Assembly (NCBI GenBank): GCA_947044365.1
Contig: OX345640.1
Span: 6,560,001 to 6,624,000, forward strand
Length of the DNA: 64,000 nt
Direction of reading: 5' to 3'
DNA from: Petrosia ficiformis
Taxonomy: Eukaryota; Porifera; Demospongiae; Haplosclerida; Petrosiidae
The notes beneath the pieces were generated by a model. That model ran no database searches. It was not told where the DNA came from and saw only the letters and a program-made list of their open reading frames with translations. Shown here one piece after another: positions 15,001 to 24,834 of this stretch. Numbering within the stretch: position 1 is the stretch's first letter; each line of letters opens with the position of its first letter. A program made the translations under genes and the position numbers.

Positions 15001-18000
15001 AATAGTTACTCTTCAAATTTAGTTAGCTTCCTACATAAAGCAGTTATTTAATGAATTATAGGTAAATGTTTGATCAAAAGTATTATTTCCAAATTGATTA
15101 ATTATGCTCATCCATAATCACGTCTATGATAAATACATGTAAAATATAGTATTTTTGGTTGTATCTCATATCCTAGTCATAATATAATATATAAGTACCT
15201 TTCTGATGTTTCTTTTCTATCTGTTCATTTAAATGAGAAATTGCTTGTTCATTCATTTGTAGTTGTAAAGTAACAGAAGACTCTACTTGTTGAAGTTTAA
15301 TAAATTCTGATTGTATGAGTTCACATGATTGCTTGCACGTACAATACTCATCTGTTAATCTTCTCAACTCTTTAAAAGAAATAATTTTAAGATCATCTGA
15401 TGTATAATCAGAAGCATAGTCATGAATTTGGAAGAGGGGTTTCATATGATTAGGAAACAGCACTGCATGAACTCCATCAGTTAATTAATTATTTAATCAG
15501 TCGGGTATCTTAAAATGATGGATGAAAGATGACTGTGACATCATAATTTCTAGTATACTTTTAATCAATATGGCTGGCCACACTAAGTATTCAATCAATG
15601 ATCTAAGTTTAACAGCTAGATCACAACTACTAATTCAGATTATCATTTCAATCCTGTATAATGTTTGTAACTATTATTATATCATTTTCAGTGATTGTTA
15701 TTTACTTTTTTTTTGTTCAAAAGGTGGTTTCTAGAAATGCTTCGCAGCCCACCTAGCAACACCCCTGACAATTATATAATTATTTTAAATTGAGCTGACA
15801 AATATGATAAAATTTCATATTTATACATTCCTTAAACTTAAGTCTTACCTAACTCTTTAGCTTCAATCATTCGATACCATTCCAGTTTTGGCCATAGCAT
15901 TGCATTTTCTCGTATCAATTCTAAAACAGATGAAAGAAGCACAGTTCACATTTTTATATAGCATACAGGGCCATCCCTATAATTTCTTTCTACGGGATTG
16001 AAACTAATATGGTATATATTGCATTTTTGTGTCACATATGCATTCTGTATGTACCTAAGGAAATTATGTCAATCTGGGAGGGGGCTTGCTAAATTAATAG
16101 CCATGGTATATACCTAATGAAATGCACAATGAGGTTCTACAGACCAGTAGGAACAAAGCTGCTTATAGCTTATACAGAAACTGGAACTAATAGCTGTTAT
16201 AACTGAAATAGACCCCAAAATATCTACAAGAACGTTTAAAAAGTAACAAGAGTAGATAACAGTGTGTTGTGTTTCATACATGAGAAAGTAAGCCATGATT
16301 AGGCTGAATGATGACACCACAAACAAATCATAGGGATACTTTATTCTCCATATTTGAAATTTAATATTAAGGCATCATCAACTGGAGAAATTTCTACCTA
16401 CATACACCATAGCTGAATGTTCTGTAAATATGAACCGAGTATATCCTTTATAACACAACTGAAACATGTGTAATTAAGTATAAAACATATCCCTCCCACT
16501 AGTGATATAACACCCATTATATCCTGTGGGGGAGGACAATGCTGAGTGAACCCAAGAATGTCACAGGGACATAGCCTCATGCAACTTCTGAGGCTCAATT
16601 AATTGTTCAATCATTCAAACATCTTTTCCTGGTAGCTACAATCAGTACAATGCTCGCCCATATTCAGTACAATAAGGGATAGCAACTGACAGTAATCTAA
16701 CAAATAGCATAATCTATCAGCTGTACTAAATCATTCTCTCTCTGTTATTACTAATGTGAGGTACTTTGGGCAGCAAATCGAGATCTTTGATTACTAAGTA
16801 TGCATATTTGTTAATGAAGAATAAAAATAATTATTATGATGTTAATTTTAACAATGGTGAACCAGTAAGCGCAATGCTGAAATTATTTCATGTAATAAAG
16901 AATCTTTACTGATACTCAAATGTGAATGTTACTTACCTAATTAATTTATAACACACAAGTGTATAACTTTCAAAGATTACAAAAGCACTTTTAATGTGGC
17001 CGTCTTCATAAATGCCAAAAGTTTAATTTAAATGAAATGGTATTTGTGGACAGACTTTCCTAACTGTCTGTATAACACTAACCACTTTCACTCTGTATCC
17101 CATCATTAACAGTAGTACTATCAATATCTTCACATTCCAACAACTGTTTTGAGTTCTCTTTCACAAGTAACTATAATAATTGTAAAATATCTTCTTTCCA
17201 TGTAATTCATAATTAAGTATGACATTAACCTCTTCTCTACTGATGACCACACATCCTGCTATACTAACTCCTACCACACAATATTTCACCAACTCATCTT
17301 TATTTTTTGTGGCTAAACTCATAAGCTCTCCACAAAGGTGAAGTGGAGCACAACAAAGTAAATATACTTTGTCTTCATTTGGCGATACCATTTTCACCAT
17401 TATATGATGAGCCATTCTATGGAAAGCTATTGTAAGCATTCGTTGAATATAGCACAAAGATTCCATCCCAATGCTACAATCTAGGGTAAACTCCACACAT
17501 TCGGATTGAAGTAGAGGTCTGTTTGAATTAGGCATTAATGTCTGTTCATATACTTCTTTGACTAACATCTTGCTGCTCATCTCTTCAAGTGCCCCGTCAT
17601 AAACTTGTAAGTGTTGAATGGAAGTTTGGAGTCTATAATGACAAGCAATATCTTTCAGGTGAAGAACATTTAGAACTGAGGTATGGATACTCATGATGGT
17701 CAGTAACTCCTCGATTGATTCTGCTGTTTCCAGTTCATCAGCTAACTCTACAAAAGAGAAACTAAGAAAGGATCGTAACTTATCCATTGGAATCAGCTTT
17801 TTCTCTATCTCTTTCTTCATTTCCATGAATAACTGCAGAAACTCTCTTTTCTTGTCTTCAAATGCATCTTGTTGAGCTGAAATGTAATGAAATCACACTA
17901 AATCAATAACACATTGTGAAATTAATAACTAATTAAAACAACACATAGTTATTATGAAACAAGTATATCCCTTTCATGATGACTAGGTATCAATTATTGC

Positions 18001-20022
18001 TAATGGGAATAGTGTCTCTACCTTTCTGTTTACTTGAAAACTGGGGCCTAAAGAATTAAATGTAATTCCAGCAAGTACACCTTTTTGATGAAACTGAAGT
18101 ACTCCTTCAAGGGTCTAAATGATGACTTTCTCGTGTCTCAAACACAACAACTTATTATACTTATTTGCTAAAGATTCTTGCATCATCTGCATACTGTTTC
18201 TCTCCTATATATATCAGTTATTAGTATTAATTGCAATTTACATTCTTCGGCCTGTTGGCCTGTAGCTCAAGTGTGCATTCTTTTACGCACCACGCCTAAT
18301 TATTCACCAAGCCCACGGAATGACGCAACTTCTTTAACTACTTATACAACTCATACTCACGCAAGTGACACAAACATAATTATTTATACAATTATAATAA
18401 TTATATATAATTATATATATAGTTCGAACCCGTGGAAAAGCAATTATAGGGATAACTGTTCGGGCCATAATAAAGGCTAAATGTATTTACTTTCAGCAAT
18501 TTTCTTGGGTGTATGTTAGTTATACTATCTGACAGCTCCTCCTCTTTGTGATAAGCTGAAAGATGAAGGGAGGATCTAGTAGTGCTTTAGTAGATTGCAG
18601 CACAATCTCATTTACTAACCCACTGGAATAGTTTAAATTAGTTATAGGAACCACAGAGAACTTATGAGCTCAATCTAAAATTACCTGAAGCCAGTTTTAA
18701 CTAGGTATGGAAACTGCAGATGGCTTTAATTATAAAGCATTAAGCTTGAGCTCAAACATGCTCTGTTATTTCCATTACTAATTAAAACTGGTTTATAGCA
18801 TTCCCATCAGTCAGTAAACCTGATTCAAATCACCAAAGCACTTCTATGCATTTCCTCTGCTCAAAAAGCAGAAGGGGTGTGGCTATCATGCTTTTTTATG
18901 GGAACTTTGTTGCATATAGGACACATTCCACTGCAAATGAGGAGAATTGCATATATATCAATAAATGAAAACATTAGTCACGCATACACAACATAACTGC
19001 AAGATAAGGTTCTGGTAAAACCTACTGCATATAATTCCTCAAGAGTTTAGTCAGATGTTTGGGTATTTTAGTGGGTGAAACTGCTAATAATATTTATAAC
19101 CAGAAGTAAGTGTATTCATAACTATACTTTCCCAGTATGCCAACTCTATTAATATCATTAATACAGTTATGAATTCAATTACCAGTTGCCAGGTACATTG
19201 AGGTATTTACTAGTACAGTGGGTTGACCAGATCTTTTCTCCATAGTAGGTTGTTTCTGGCTATGAGATATTAGCCACTTAGGGTGCTAAATCCACTCATA
19301 ATCTAGTACATCATGGCTTTTCACATGTTTAATTTAGTTACGTAAAACATCATCATGATAATGTACATATGACAAACTGCAGTGACATTTCTGTTTCTCA
19401 ATGGTGAGTTCTATTCTGGATGGACTGCACAAGTTTATCTATAGAGGTTCACCTGACACATCCCACTAAATTGAAGTAGATGGGTCGCTATGTGAGACTA
19501 ATCGCAACTTTGCTTAAATTTGTTGAAAATTATCACTCCATCACACACAAAATTTCAATTACACAATTATATATAGTTTGTCAGTTTCTTCATTGGCTGA
19601 TACAAATAGGATATATACTATACAATCAACTGACCTTCTTGGACTTTAGGGTGCACTGCTTCTAGTTTATCAAAAGGTTTACCTATTGAGTGTTCACATT
19701 GTAATTTCAATACAAGTCAATACAGTATTAAACTATATAACTTACCACACTCTTTCAGTACTATCTTTCCAATATGAACTGTAGTCTTATATTTAAGTAA
19801 TATAACACCAAATATTACGAGCTTGTCATAATTATCAACTGCTTTTTCAAGAGCTTTGTTGAATGCATCACTCTGACCAGAAATAGATGTTTCCCTCGTA
19901 ACTTCATAGCAATGTTGTTCATCAAAGACTCCTTCTAGTAACAGCATCCTAGACATAATAATAGGATTATTCAGCTGACTATGATAGTGCTGCATAAGAA
20001 TAGAAGAAGCTCTCTTAGCCAT
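4167..20022 (-). CDS. Multi-exon ankyrin-repeat protein, death-fold-like N-terminus (copy 1)
   Basis: Seventeen exons join in consistent phase: 20022-19746, 17876-17230, 17170-17083, 15920-15849, 15462-15199, 14536-14496, 14433-14332, 14145-14050, 13620-13522, 13058-12960, 12338-12267, 10584-10492, 10414-10322, 9236-9138, 6088-5990, 4650-4552, 4280-4167. Each is bounded by AG and GT on the minus strand, and the sum, 2454 bp, codes for about 817 residues. Order: helical N-terminal domain (1-92), helical plus beta-rich region (93-337), short linker exons, coiled coil (about 362-463), then ankyrin units to the stop. Most ankyrin exons are 99 bp, phase 0-0, with the TPLHxA and GHxxVV signatures. 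Ankyrin repeats mediate protein binding; an intracellular adaptor or sensor role is inference. A decayed ankyrin exon at 5611..5709 is left out. The start is the ATG opening the first exon. Small exons 17083..17170 and 14496..14536 are the least certain. Confidence 0.75.
5200..5480. repeat. 18 bp tandem repeat (TACAACCAGTACAACTAA type)
   Basis: Variable copies of an 18 bp unit made of two 9-mers (TACAACYAG, TACAACTAA), with a shorter run near 4835..4925. It lies in the intron between ankyrin exons, is shared with copy 2 (41075..41360), and reads through on both strands, which gives meaningless peptides. Confidence 0.9.
5611..5709 (-). pseudogene. Decayed ankyrin exon
   Basis: The minus strand begins with an intact acceptor and YDSTPLHDA, then GHDNVV, but an in-frame TGA follows and the expected GTAAGT donor is gone. 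The paralogue at 41501..41599 has lost the donor as well, so the exon was probably dead or skipped before the duplication. Confidence 0.8.
6509..7050. mobile_element. Unclassified 0.54 kb insertion present only in copy 1
   Basis: Copies 2 (near 42398) and 3 (near 56115) read straight across ACAAATTATACAC, while copy 1 has about 540 bp inserted after ACAAAT. The insert is more GC-rich than its surroundings. It starts GAATGCACTAAAGTGCAGAA and ends CGCGCTCGGGTTAAT. At most 2-3 bp (AT or AAT) is duplicated at the site. A 70-codon minus-strand frame (6535..6747) has no recognisable domain. The end motif CCTCCGCCTACGCGCTCGGG resembles the GC-rich centre of hairpin elements elsewhere in the window. 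Confidence 0.75.
7534..8138. mobile_element. piggyBac-like MITE with TTAA target duplication
   Basis: The element 7538..8134 is flanked by TTAA on both sides. Its ends are inverted: CCCTTTGAGGACTG at the left, CAGCCCTCTAAGGG at the right. CCC-starting ends with a TTAA duplication are the hallmark of piggyBac-type elements. It has no transposase; the 107-codon frame at 7748..8071 matches nothing I recognise. Copies 2 and 3 carry the empty site, so insertion followed the duplication. Confidence 0.88.
9138..12338 (-). CDS. Ankyrin exons of copy 1, middle group
   Basis: Four exons: 12267..12338 (24 residues, STPLDIAEGDEVIEALKKQ), 10492..10584 (31 residues), 10322..10414 (31 residues, DEALYVAV...) and 9138..9236 (33 residues, KTPLHWAS...GHSEVI). 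All are phase 0-0. The 12267 and 10492 exons are shortened or degenerate ankyrin units that lack the TPLH loop or the second helix. All four are conserved in copy 3 at 62530, 60934, 60771 and 60023/59527, which supports real coding exons. Confidence 0.82.
10012..10230. mobile_element. MITE with about 34 bp inverted ends
   Basis: Both ends read GGATGTGAAAATCAGTCATT into TGTAAAATAAGAATT, in opposite orientation. The same element is at 60461..60680 in copy 3, so it was in place before the duplication. It lies in an intron and has no coding capacity. Confidence 0.8.
11265..11763. mobile_element. Foldback element, about 130 bp inverted arms, enclosing an exon-like segment
   Basis: Long imperfect inverted arms begin CAGGAGCCCATAATGACATT at each end and run to the GCCTTCGTTAAA / TTTAACGAAGGC junctions. 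A 7 bp direct repeat ATTGAAC flanks it. CAG-starting ends with a 7-8 bp duplication suggest hAT-type ancestry, but the arms are unusually long. The interior holds a minus-strand exon-like stretch (about 11459..11562) after a ...TAACAG acceptor. Copy 3 has the same element at 61458..62024 with part of the interior flipped. Confidence 0.75.
12960..14433 (-). CDS. First ankyrin exons of copy 1
   Basis: Exons 14332..14433 (34 residues, DDQLYRAVQRNN...VEKLL), 14050..14145 (32 residues, KTSLHCAVEKGN), 13522..13620 (33 residues, TTPLHDASRIGN) and 12960..13058 (33 residues, HTPLHVASVNGR). Splice signals are clean and phases are 0-0. The 14332 unit is an N-terminal capping-type repeat and joins the coiled-coil part through the 41 bp exon 14496..14536. 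Only the 12960 exon has a paralogue in this window (63031..63129). Confidence 0.85.
14496..15462 (-). CDS. Coiled-coil exons of copy 1
   Basis: Exon 15199..15462 (264 bp) encodes about 88 residues, the second half rich in Gln, Glu, Lys and Leu with heptad-like spacing (LQLQMNEQAISHLNEQIEKK). It ends in phase 1. Exon 14496..14536 (41 bp) completes that codon and adds a charged helix (LDDSKKREEQEKL) before the ankyrin part. The phase fit across both junctions is the main support; a coiled-coil dimerisation role is inference. Confidence 0.7.
15849..15920 (-). CDS. Small linker exon of copy 1
   Basis: 72 bp between TTTTAG and GTAAGA, open only in the frame that fits both neighbours (entering with 2 nt, leaving with 1). 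It encodes LIRENAMLWPKLEWYRMIEA and four more residues. No domain is recognised. Confidence 0.65.
16100..16600 (-). pseudogene. Tetraspan (MS4A/CD20-like?) exons inside an intron
   Basis: Two minus-strand open stretches, 16398..16598 and 16114..16350, encode hydrophobic segments separated by short polar loops (DIMGVISLVGGICFILNYTC; then FVVSSFSLIMAYFL and VDILGSISVITAISSSFCIS). The order fits the four membrane spans of MS4A-type proteins, but this is weak pattern recognition. Three related but decayed copies occur at 18001..18330, 30003..30300 and 54600..54990, so it may be a dispersed gene fragment and not a live nested gene. The 16.1 kb copy is the only one without stops. Confidence 0.35.
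17083..17170 (-). CDS. Short exon of copy 1 after a 59 bp intron
   Basis: 88 bp, 29 codons plus 1 nt, bounded by TTATAG and GTTAGT. It lies 59 bp from the large exon. Read without splicing, that exon would end in a short AT-rich tail and a stop at 17161. The phase 1 exit matches the next exon (GAA codon across the junction). The donor is weak. Confidence 0.55.
17230..17876 (-). CDS. Large helical plus beta-rich exon of copy 1
   Basis: 647 bp, entering with 2 nt and leaving at phase 0 through a GTTAATG donor. The first 100 residues look helical (DKLRSFLSFSFVELADELET...; SVLNVLHLKDIACHYRL). The second half alternates hydrophobic and polar residues (KVYLLCCAPLHLCGEL; YCVVGVSIAGCVV). This pairing resembles an unnamed module I associate with large sponge and cnidarian ankyrin or NTPase receptor-like proteins; that is memory-based and needs a profile search. 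Entry phase matches the first exon (GCT codon across the intron). Confidence 0.65.
18001..18330 (+). pseudogene. Decayed tetraspan-like fragment
   Basis: Aligns with the minus-strand fragment at 16100..16350 (shared ...CAACAACTTATTATACTT, a TCAGTTATTAG core, and GGCCTGTAGCTC). Stops and frame breaks are present. It lies antisense in the first intron of copy 1. Confidence 0.4.
18480..19740. other. Rest of first intron, no gene seen
   Basis: AT-rich intron sequence. An imperfect inverted repeat at about 18687..18792 (CCAGTTTTAACTAGGTATGG / CCATTACTAATTAAAACTGG) suggests an old MITE. A 61-codon frame at 19480..19665 has no recognisable content. Confidence 0.5.
19746..20022 (-). CDS. First exon of copy 1: helical death-fold-like domain
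   Basis: 277 bp from ATG to a GTAAGT donor, 92 codons plus 1 nt. The residues (HYHSQLNN...MSRMLLLEGVFDEQ...FNKALEKAVDNYDKLVIFGV) show the spacing of leucines and the LLL-x-GVF/IS-type turn typical of CARD or related death-fold domains at the N-terminus of sponge innate-immunity-type proteins. I cannot assign the subfamily. The ATG lies in ACGATGG, and the upstream 60 bp is locally CpG-rich, consistent with a transcription start region. Confidence 0.65.
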
Positions 20023-20072
20023 CGTCGGCGTCTCGATCAGTGACACGCCCTAACACAAAATTTTAAAAATAG

Positions 20073-20097
20073 CGTAACCAGGGTTTGGTTACGCCGA
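20073..20097. repeat. Short perfect hairpin upstream of copy 1
   Basis: GCGTAACC and GGTTACGC are inverted around a 7 nt centre, about 55 bp upstream of the start codon. Whether it is a 5' UTR structure or a transposon relic cannot be told. Confidence 0.5.
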
Positions 20098-20668
20098 GGA
20101 CCACATAAGTTTTTTGTTTGGGACCACACCCTCACTCAAACAGTATTCATAGTGGCCATGGAGCATTGTTGAACTTTACTCTTGAAAAGAACGCTTTAGA
20201 AAATGGAGATGATAGTACAGGAAAGTGTGAAAGGTGATAGATATATATAGCCTGCACTAATGACCACACAAGGTGTTTGTTCATTGTGTAATATTTATAC
20301 TAACATCAGATTTAATTAAATATTAAACTTCAGATTATATTTAGCTAGCTATCTTGTTAACTGTTAATACATAACTTGTTGTACATGATTATAAAGAACT
20401 AGTTATAATTAAAGTGATGTTTATATTATCTTATGTCCTAGAAAATTCATAAAAGTAATAAGTTGAAGAATGAAACTTTATGTTCAAAATCTGTCAAAAA
20501 TTATAATTTTTGCAATAAAATAACATTTCATTGACTATATATATATACTAGTGTAAGGACTGGATTATCTAGTATTTATAGTATAGCTAATACAAAATAA
20601 ATGAGTATCATTAGATATTTTTAGATGACGATGAAATTCGTCTAACAATCTACTAGCTTTTATCATAT

Positions 20669-20803
20669 TCACACAGACTGGGTGAGCTTAAAACTGAATT
20701 TCACAACACGACCTGAAGTAAGATAAACAGACGAGATGTCATTTGGTATTCTGTCTGGTTCTGTGACAGCATCAAGAATCACAAACTGCAATTCTAATTC
20801 CAC
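20669..20803 (-). CDS. Orphan terminal-exon-like sequence
   Basis: A ...TACACAG acceptor is followed by 44 open codons starting VELELQFVILDAVTEPDRIP and a TGA. The composition is less AT-biased and not hydrophobic, unlike chance frames nearby. No upstream partner exon is seen before the hAT and mariner insertions at 21.5-26.4 kb, so it may be the remaining 3' end of a minus-strand gene or another gene's exon separated by them. Product unknown. Confidence 0.35.
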   Translation of the reverse strand: MELELQFVILDAVTEPDRIPNDISSVYLTSGRVVKFSFKLTQSV

Positions 20804-21542
20804 CTGTGTATAAAACAAATACATCCTCAACTGAGTAAATTTTGATGTAAGCTATTGAACCATTGTCTAAGAATGAATATACATTGTAAACATTAATTGT
20901 TACACGAGTTTCAATATAATTATTATTATTATGTTTCTGAGACTATAAATATCAATCAATGCTGATTCCTTTAGTGGCAGCTAATGTTTACAAGTAGTAA
21001 TTTATTTCTTGATATTTGTGACTAGTGTATAAAGTACATATAAACAATGGTAACAAATACAATACAATATATTTCAAACATGTAAATTTAAATCCCATAG
21101 TAATTATATACATTTGCTGTGAATGATTTAATGGGTTATCAGGTGATGCGTTTCAAGCAATGTGATTGGCTATAAATTGGCAAAATCTAATAAATCTGTA
21201 TTATTATTATTCCACTTGCCATCTAACTTGATTAACAATGAAATCATAAAACGTATGATGCTATGTAAAAGTACAATTGATGTTAACTCATGACAGGCTT
21301 TGGATGACATTTTTCATTCCTGTATTAACTTACTTGAGATTTTCTATGATGTACATGTACATCAGTCCATCAACACTGCATGATAAGAATGACTATAGGA
21401 AATTATGAATAGATGGATAGATACATACTGTAAAAGGGGAAATAATAGCGATGGTCAAATAATCATGAATTGAGAGTTATAAAGCTGATAGTGACAGCAA
21501 CTAATAAAATACTAAGCCACACCCACTTGAGTAAAGTCACGT
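20804..21542. other. Intergenic, nothing recognised
   Basis: AT-rich sequence without convincing splice-bounded exons or terminal repeats. Confidence 0.5.
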
Positions 21543-21994
21543 TAGGGGTGGGTGATATTGAATAATTTTGTTTTGATATGATATTATCGATATATCGGGA
21601 TTTAATGGAAATATCGATATTATTTCGATATGATATAGACCACACCCACAAATTAACCATTATTAATTTAATAATTTTACCACAAGCAGACAAGCTATAG
21701 ATACAAAATGTACTAGTCTAAGTGGATGATAACTGATAAGTGTGATTAGTGTGTGCACAATGCACTGTGCAGCTGCGCCAGTAGAATTAGTTATAATTAA
21801 AATTAATTTTTAATATTAAGTCATAAAATCAATTAATTATATTGGCGTGACCAGTTAAGTAACATTAATTAATCGTAATAAAGAGGTGTGGTTATCATAT
21901 CAAACAGTCCTTTTTGAGAATTCCAATATCGATTTGTTCGATATAGCCAAATATCGATAAAATATCAGTCATTTCGATATATCGCCCACCCCTA
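21543..21994. mobile_element. hAT-type MITE (TAGGGGTGGG ends)
   Basis: Ends TAGGGGTGGGTGATAT and ATATCGCCCACCCCTA are inverted, and both subterminal parts are rich in ATCGATAT. The flanking 8-mers agree only in the TCAC core, so the target duplication has decayed. No transposase. Confidence 0.75.
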
Positions 21995-22103
21995 TCACAT
22001 GTTAATATGTGCTAAAATAATTGATTGGTGGAAGCAACATTACTCCCAAGTTAGAGATGAGTCTCTGGAGCTACAGTACAGATAACGTTAAACTTGAACA
22101 AAA

Positions 22104-22275
22104 ACTCGCGTGTGTTTCTCGTGCGAGGTATAATAACACACGAGTAAAGAAAATTTACTCGCGAGGAACAGTAATATACTCGCGAGTGACTCGCTAGAAA
22201 TGCACTCGTGGAGCAACATACTCGCGAGTAATATTAATAAACTCGCGAGTAAGCGTGTTAATACACGCGGGAGTT
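22104..22275. promoter_or_regulatory. Left subterminal ACTCGCGAGT cluster
   Basis: Perfect ACTCGCGAGT palindromes begin at 22178, 22220 and 22241; variants occur at 22104, 22118, 22157, 22188, 22203 and 22263. The density of CpG is far above the surrounding AT-rich DNA. Repeated subterminal motifs are typical transposase or accessory-protein binding sites; TCTCGCGAGA is the known BANP (BEN family) site. Confidence 0.7.
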
Positions 22276-22427
22276 ATTTTTACAGTGTGGTTGGAGAGTA
22301 AGTATAGTGTGGTGTAATGTTACTGCCCATAAACCACATTAGTTTTATTGTGGTTTCCAGGACTGCCCATACAAGAAATCATATATACATGTATATACTA
22401 ATCATAATTTTAAATATAATGAATCAG

Positions 22428-24460
22428 TTAAAGTTGTTTTTTTCTATTCAATCTTCTGTTAGCCTCATCAATAGCTGTGACACAGATCTTCCATGCTGCC
22501 ATTTGATTTAACTCTTTTGACTCTAATGGCCACGCTCTAAATGTTAAATCCTTAATTATTGCTATCTTGTCTGGGTCAAGCTTCTTTTTTCCTAATGTTC
22601 CTCTGACGTTACTACTTGATCGTTCTTCTTCTGTAAAAATTTTCCTCATTATATTAACAGCAAGATTTCGTCTTGACGAACTATTACTTCTCATCTTCAT
22701 AACATCATCTTCAGTCAGAGATAATTGCTGCTTGATTGATAATGCTGCTATTTCCTGTTCAATGGTAACATTGGTAGCATTGGTAGGAGTATAAGGTTGA
22801 AGTTGCGGAACATCAGGTATTGGGGTTTGTGGGTGGTATGCTGGTTGTGGATTGTCAGTAGTTAACATTGTTGCTATCGATGAGTTACACTTGCATGCCT
22901 AAATAAATATAGTCATGTATATCCTGTATATATATGTAAACCACCCACCTGTAGCGTTACGGTTCTTTGAAGAAAATCTATTTTTTGGTTAAGATAGAGC
23001 AAATAGTCCATAATATTGGATAATGTTGTGGTTTGAAGACATTGAATATTTGGAATAGTATCTGTTGTGGTAGTCTGTAGGTGGAAAACATGTAAACAAT
23101 TGATGTAAACATTAGTGTTGTTTCAGTTAAATACATAACTATAACTAAAACCTCTTTTAGTAAGGCATTTTTCAACTCTACCTGTTGGATTAAATGTGGT
23201 GGCATAATTGATGGTGGTAGACTTGGTGGCGTAATTGATGGTGGTAGACTTGGTATGTCATTAATACCTGGTGCATCATCATATGGGTCAGCAAATAAGT
23301 CTGCATACCAGTCTTCTTCAATGTCACAAATATTGGCAGTGAGATCAACAAATGTGTCAGGATTAATAGAAGGTAGATTAGTTTGATTGGTGATGTTTGA
23401 AGGTGAGTTAGTTGTTTGGATGGATTCACTAATAGAAGGTAGATTAGTTGTTGTTTCAATACTAGATGACCCTGCATGTTGTATGTTAGTTGTTGTTAGT
23501 ATGTTGTTTGGTGTGGTTTGATTGGTGATGTTTGAAGGTGAGTTAGATGTTTCAGATGACAGTTTGATTGGAGTTTCAGGAAATGAACATGAAGGGCTTA
23601 AACCCTTTGCAGGGGAACCTAATTCGATAACGAACATTTCTGAATTTTTATTGGCCTGTAGAAAAAATAATCATCAACTCCATGAATGATACTTTCATAC
23701 CTACCATTTATATAAAACTTACTGTAACATTTTGAGACTTAGAAAAATCTTTTTTATTTTTTGTTGACTTTTGTTTTTTCTTTTTTGTCACCCTTTTTGT
23801 CTTCTTTTTCTCTGGAGCTTCATTCTCCTTCTCCTCCTCATTAAGAAGCTCGTTCTCAGCCTTCCTTGCCTCATCTAAATTTCCTAAGACAATAACTTAA
23901 GTTAACAATGACACAGTACTAATTGTAACAACATAGCTCTTACCTATTGCCAGCACTTTAGCAGTGTATTCGGACGCATCAGTCCACAATATTTGACAAT
24001 CGTCTCCAATCGCTAGCATACCCAAAGGGTATTTTATTCTCTTTTGTGGAATTATGCACAAAGCCTCATCACAATGAAACCTCACAACGTAGTAGTCTGC
24101 ATAGCAGACATAATATGTTAAGTTCTCCAGTTATGCACACATACATGCACTTTAGTGTAACAATAAAACTCTTTTTACTAATTAAAGCATTTCTATTTTA
24201 GTTAGTCATTGACTAAATCTAGAAATCTTTTGGTAAGCTGGATAGAATTAAATAGCATGGTTATTATATAAATAGTATACTTTACCATTACTATTACTAT
24301 TACTATATATAAGGGTCATTATTGTTACACTAAAAACAACACTATACATACCAGAGGATGTGGTTTCAAGGATCTTTTGTCTGGCTGTCATAACTGCTTT
24401 TACAGTGCTAAGTGCTTTAGCGCCTGGAGCAAATTTAAATGTTTGAAGCAGCGTGCGCAT
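22428..24460 (-). CDS. BEN-domain protein, six exons, 507 residues
   Basis: Exons 24460-24352, 24096-23944, 23883-23723, 23655-23152, 23074-22949, 22898-22428 join in frame (1524 bp). A Tudor-like or small beta module is likely in exon 2 (YYVVRFHCDEALCIIPQK; ILWTDASEYTAKVLAIG). Exon 3 is lysine-rich, a probable nuclear signal (EKKKTKRVTKKKKQK). Exon 4 is Ser/Thr/Pro/Asn-rich and disordered. Exon 5 is a short helix. Exon 6 carries the BEN domain at about residues 426-501 (RNLAVNIMRKIFTEEE; SNVRGTLGKKKLDPDKI; AAWKICVTAIDEANRRL). BEN domains bind DNA in chromatin factors. The ATG at 24460 is the first in the exon; the frame continues upstream to an acceptor near 24543, so the true start may lie further out. 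The donor at 23151 (GTTTTAG) is weak. It sits inside a mariner-type element. Confidence 0.85.
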
Positions 24461-24834
24461 GCGTGTGTACGTACGTACATGATCGCTATCTCGACGATCT
24501 AAAAACACTTTCCAACACTCGCTCGATCGCCTTGCTGCTTTCCTGCAGGTAAAGAAGTATGTTTTTAATATCTACGGATTTCTTAGAAGGTCTTTCGTCT
24601 AACTAGTGAGTCTAAAGTCACTACTGTTTTATAATGCAAAAGTTATAATAGTATAGTATAGTAAGAGGTGGGCGTTGCCCGTGCGTCTAGTATACTTTCA
24701 AGCGTTCGCCATTGGCTTTCTTGACAACTATAAATATATATATTATATAATATATAGTTATAATTAGAGTTAACTAACTTACTAACTAACTTATATATAT
24801 ATATATATATTACATATATATATATATATGTATA
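24461..24834. other. Upstream region of the BEN gene
   Basis: A frame continuous with the first BEN exon runs back to a TTACCTGCAG acceptor near 24543, so a 5' exon probably exists; a possible one lies around 24640..24730 (after TTTATAG, with the CpG-rich CACGGGCAACGCCC). TA-rich runs follow at 24735..24830. Confidence 0.4.
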
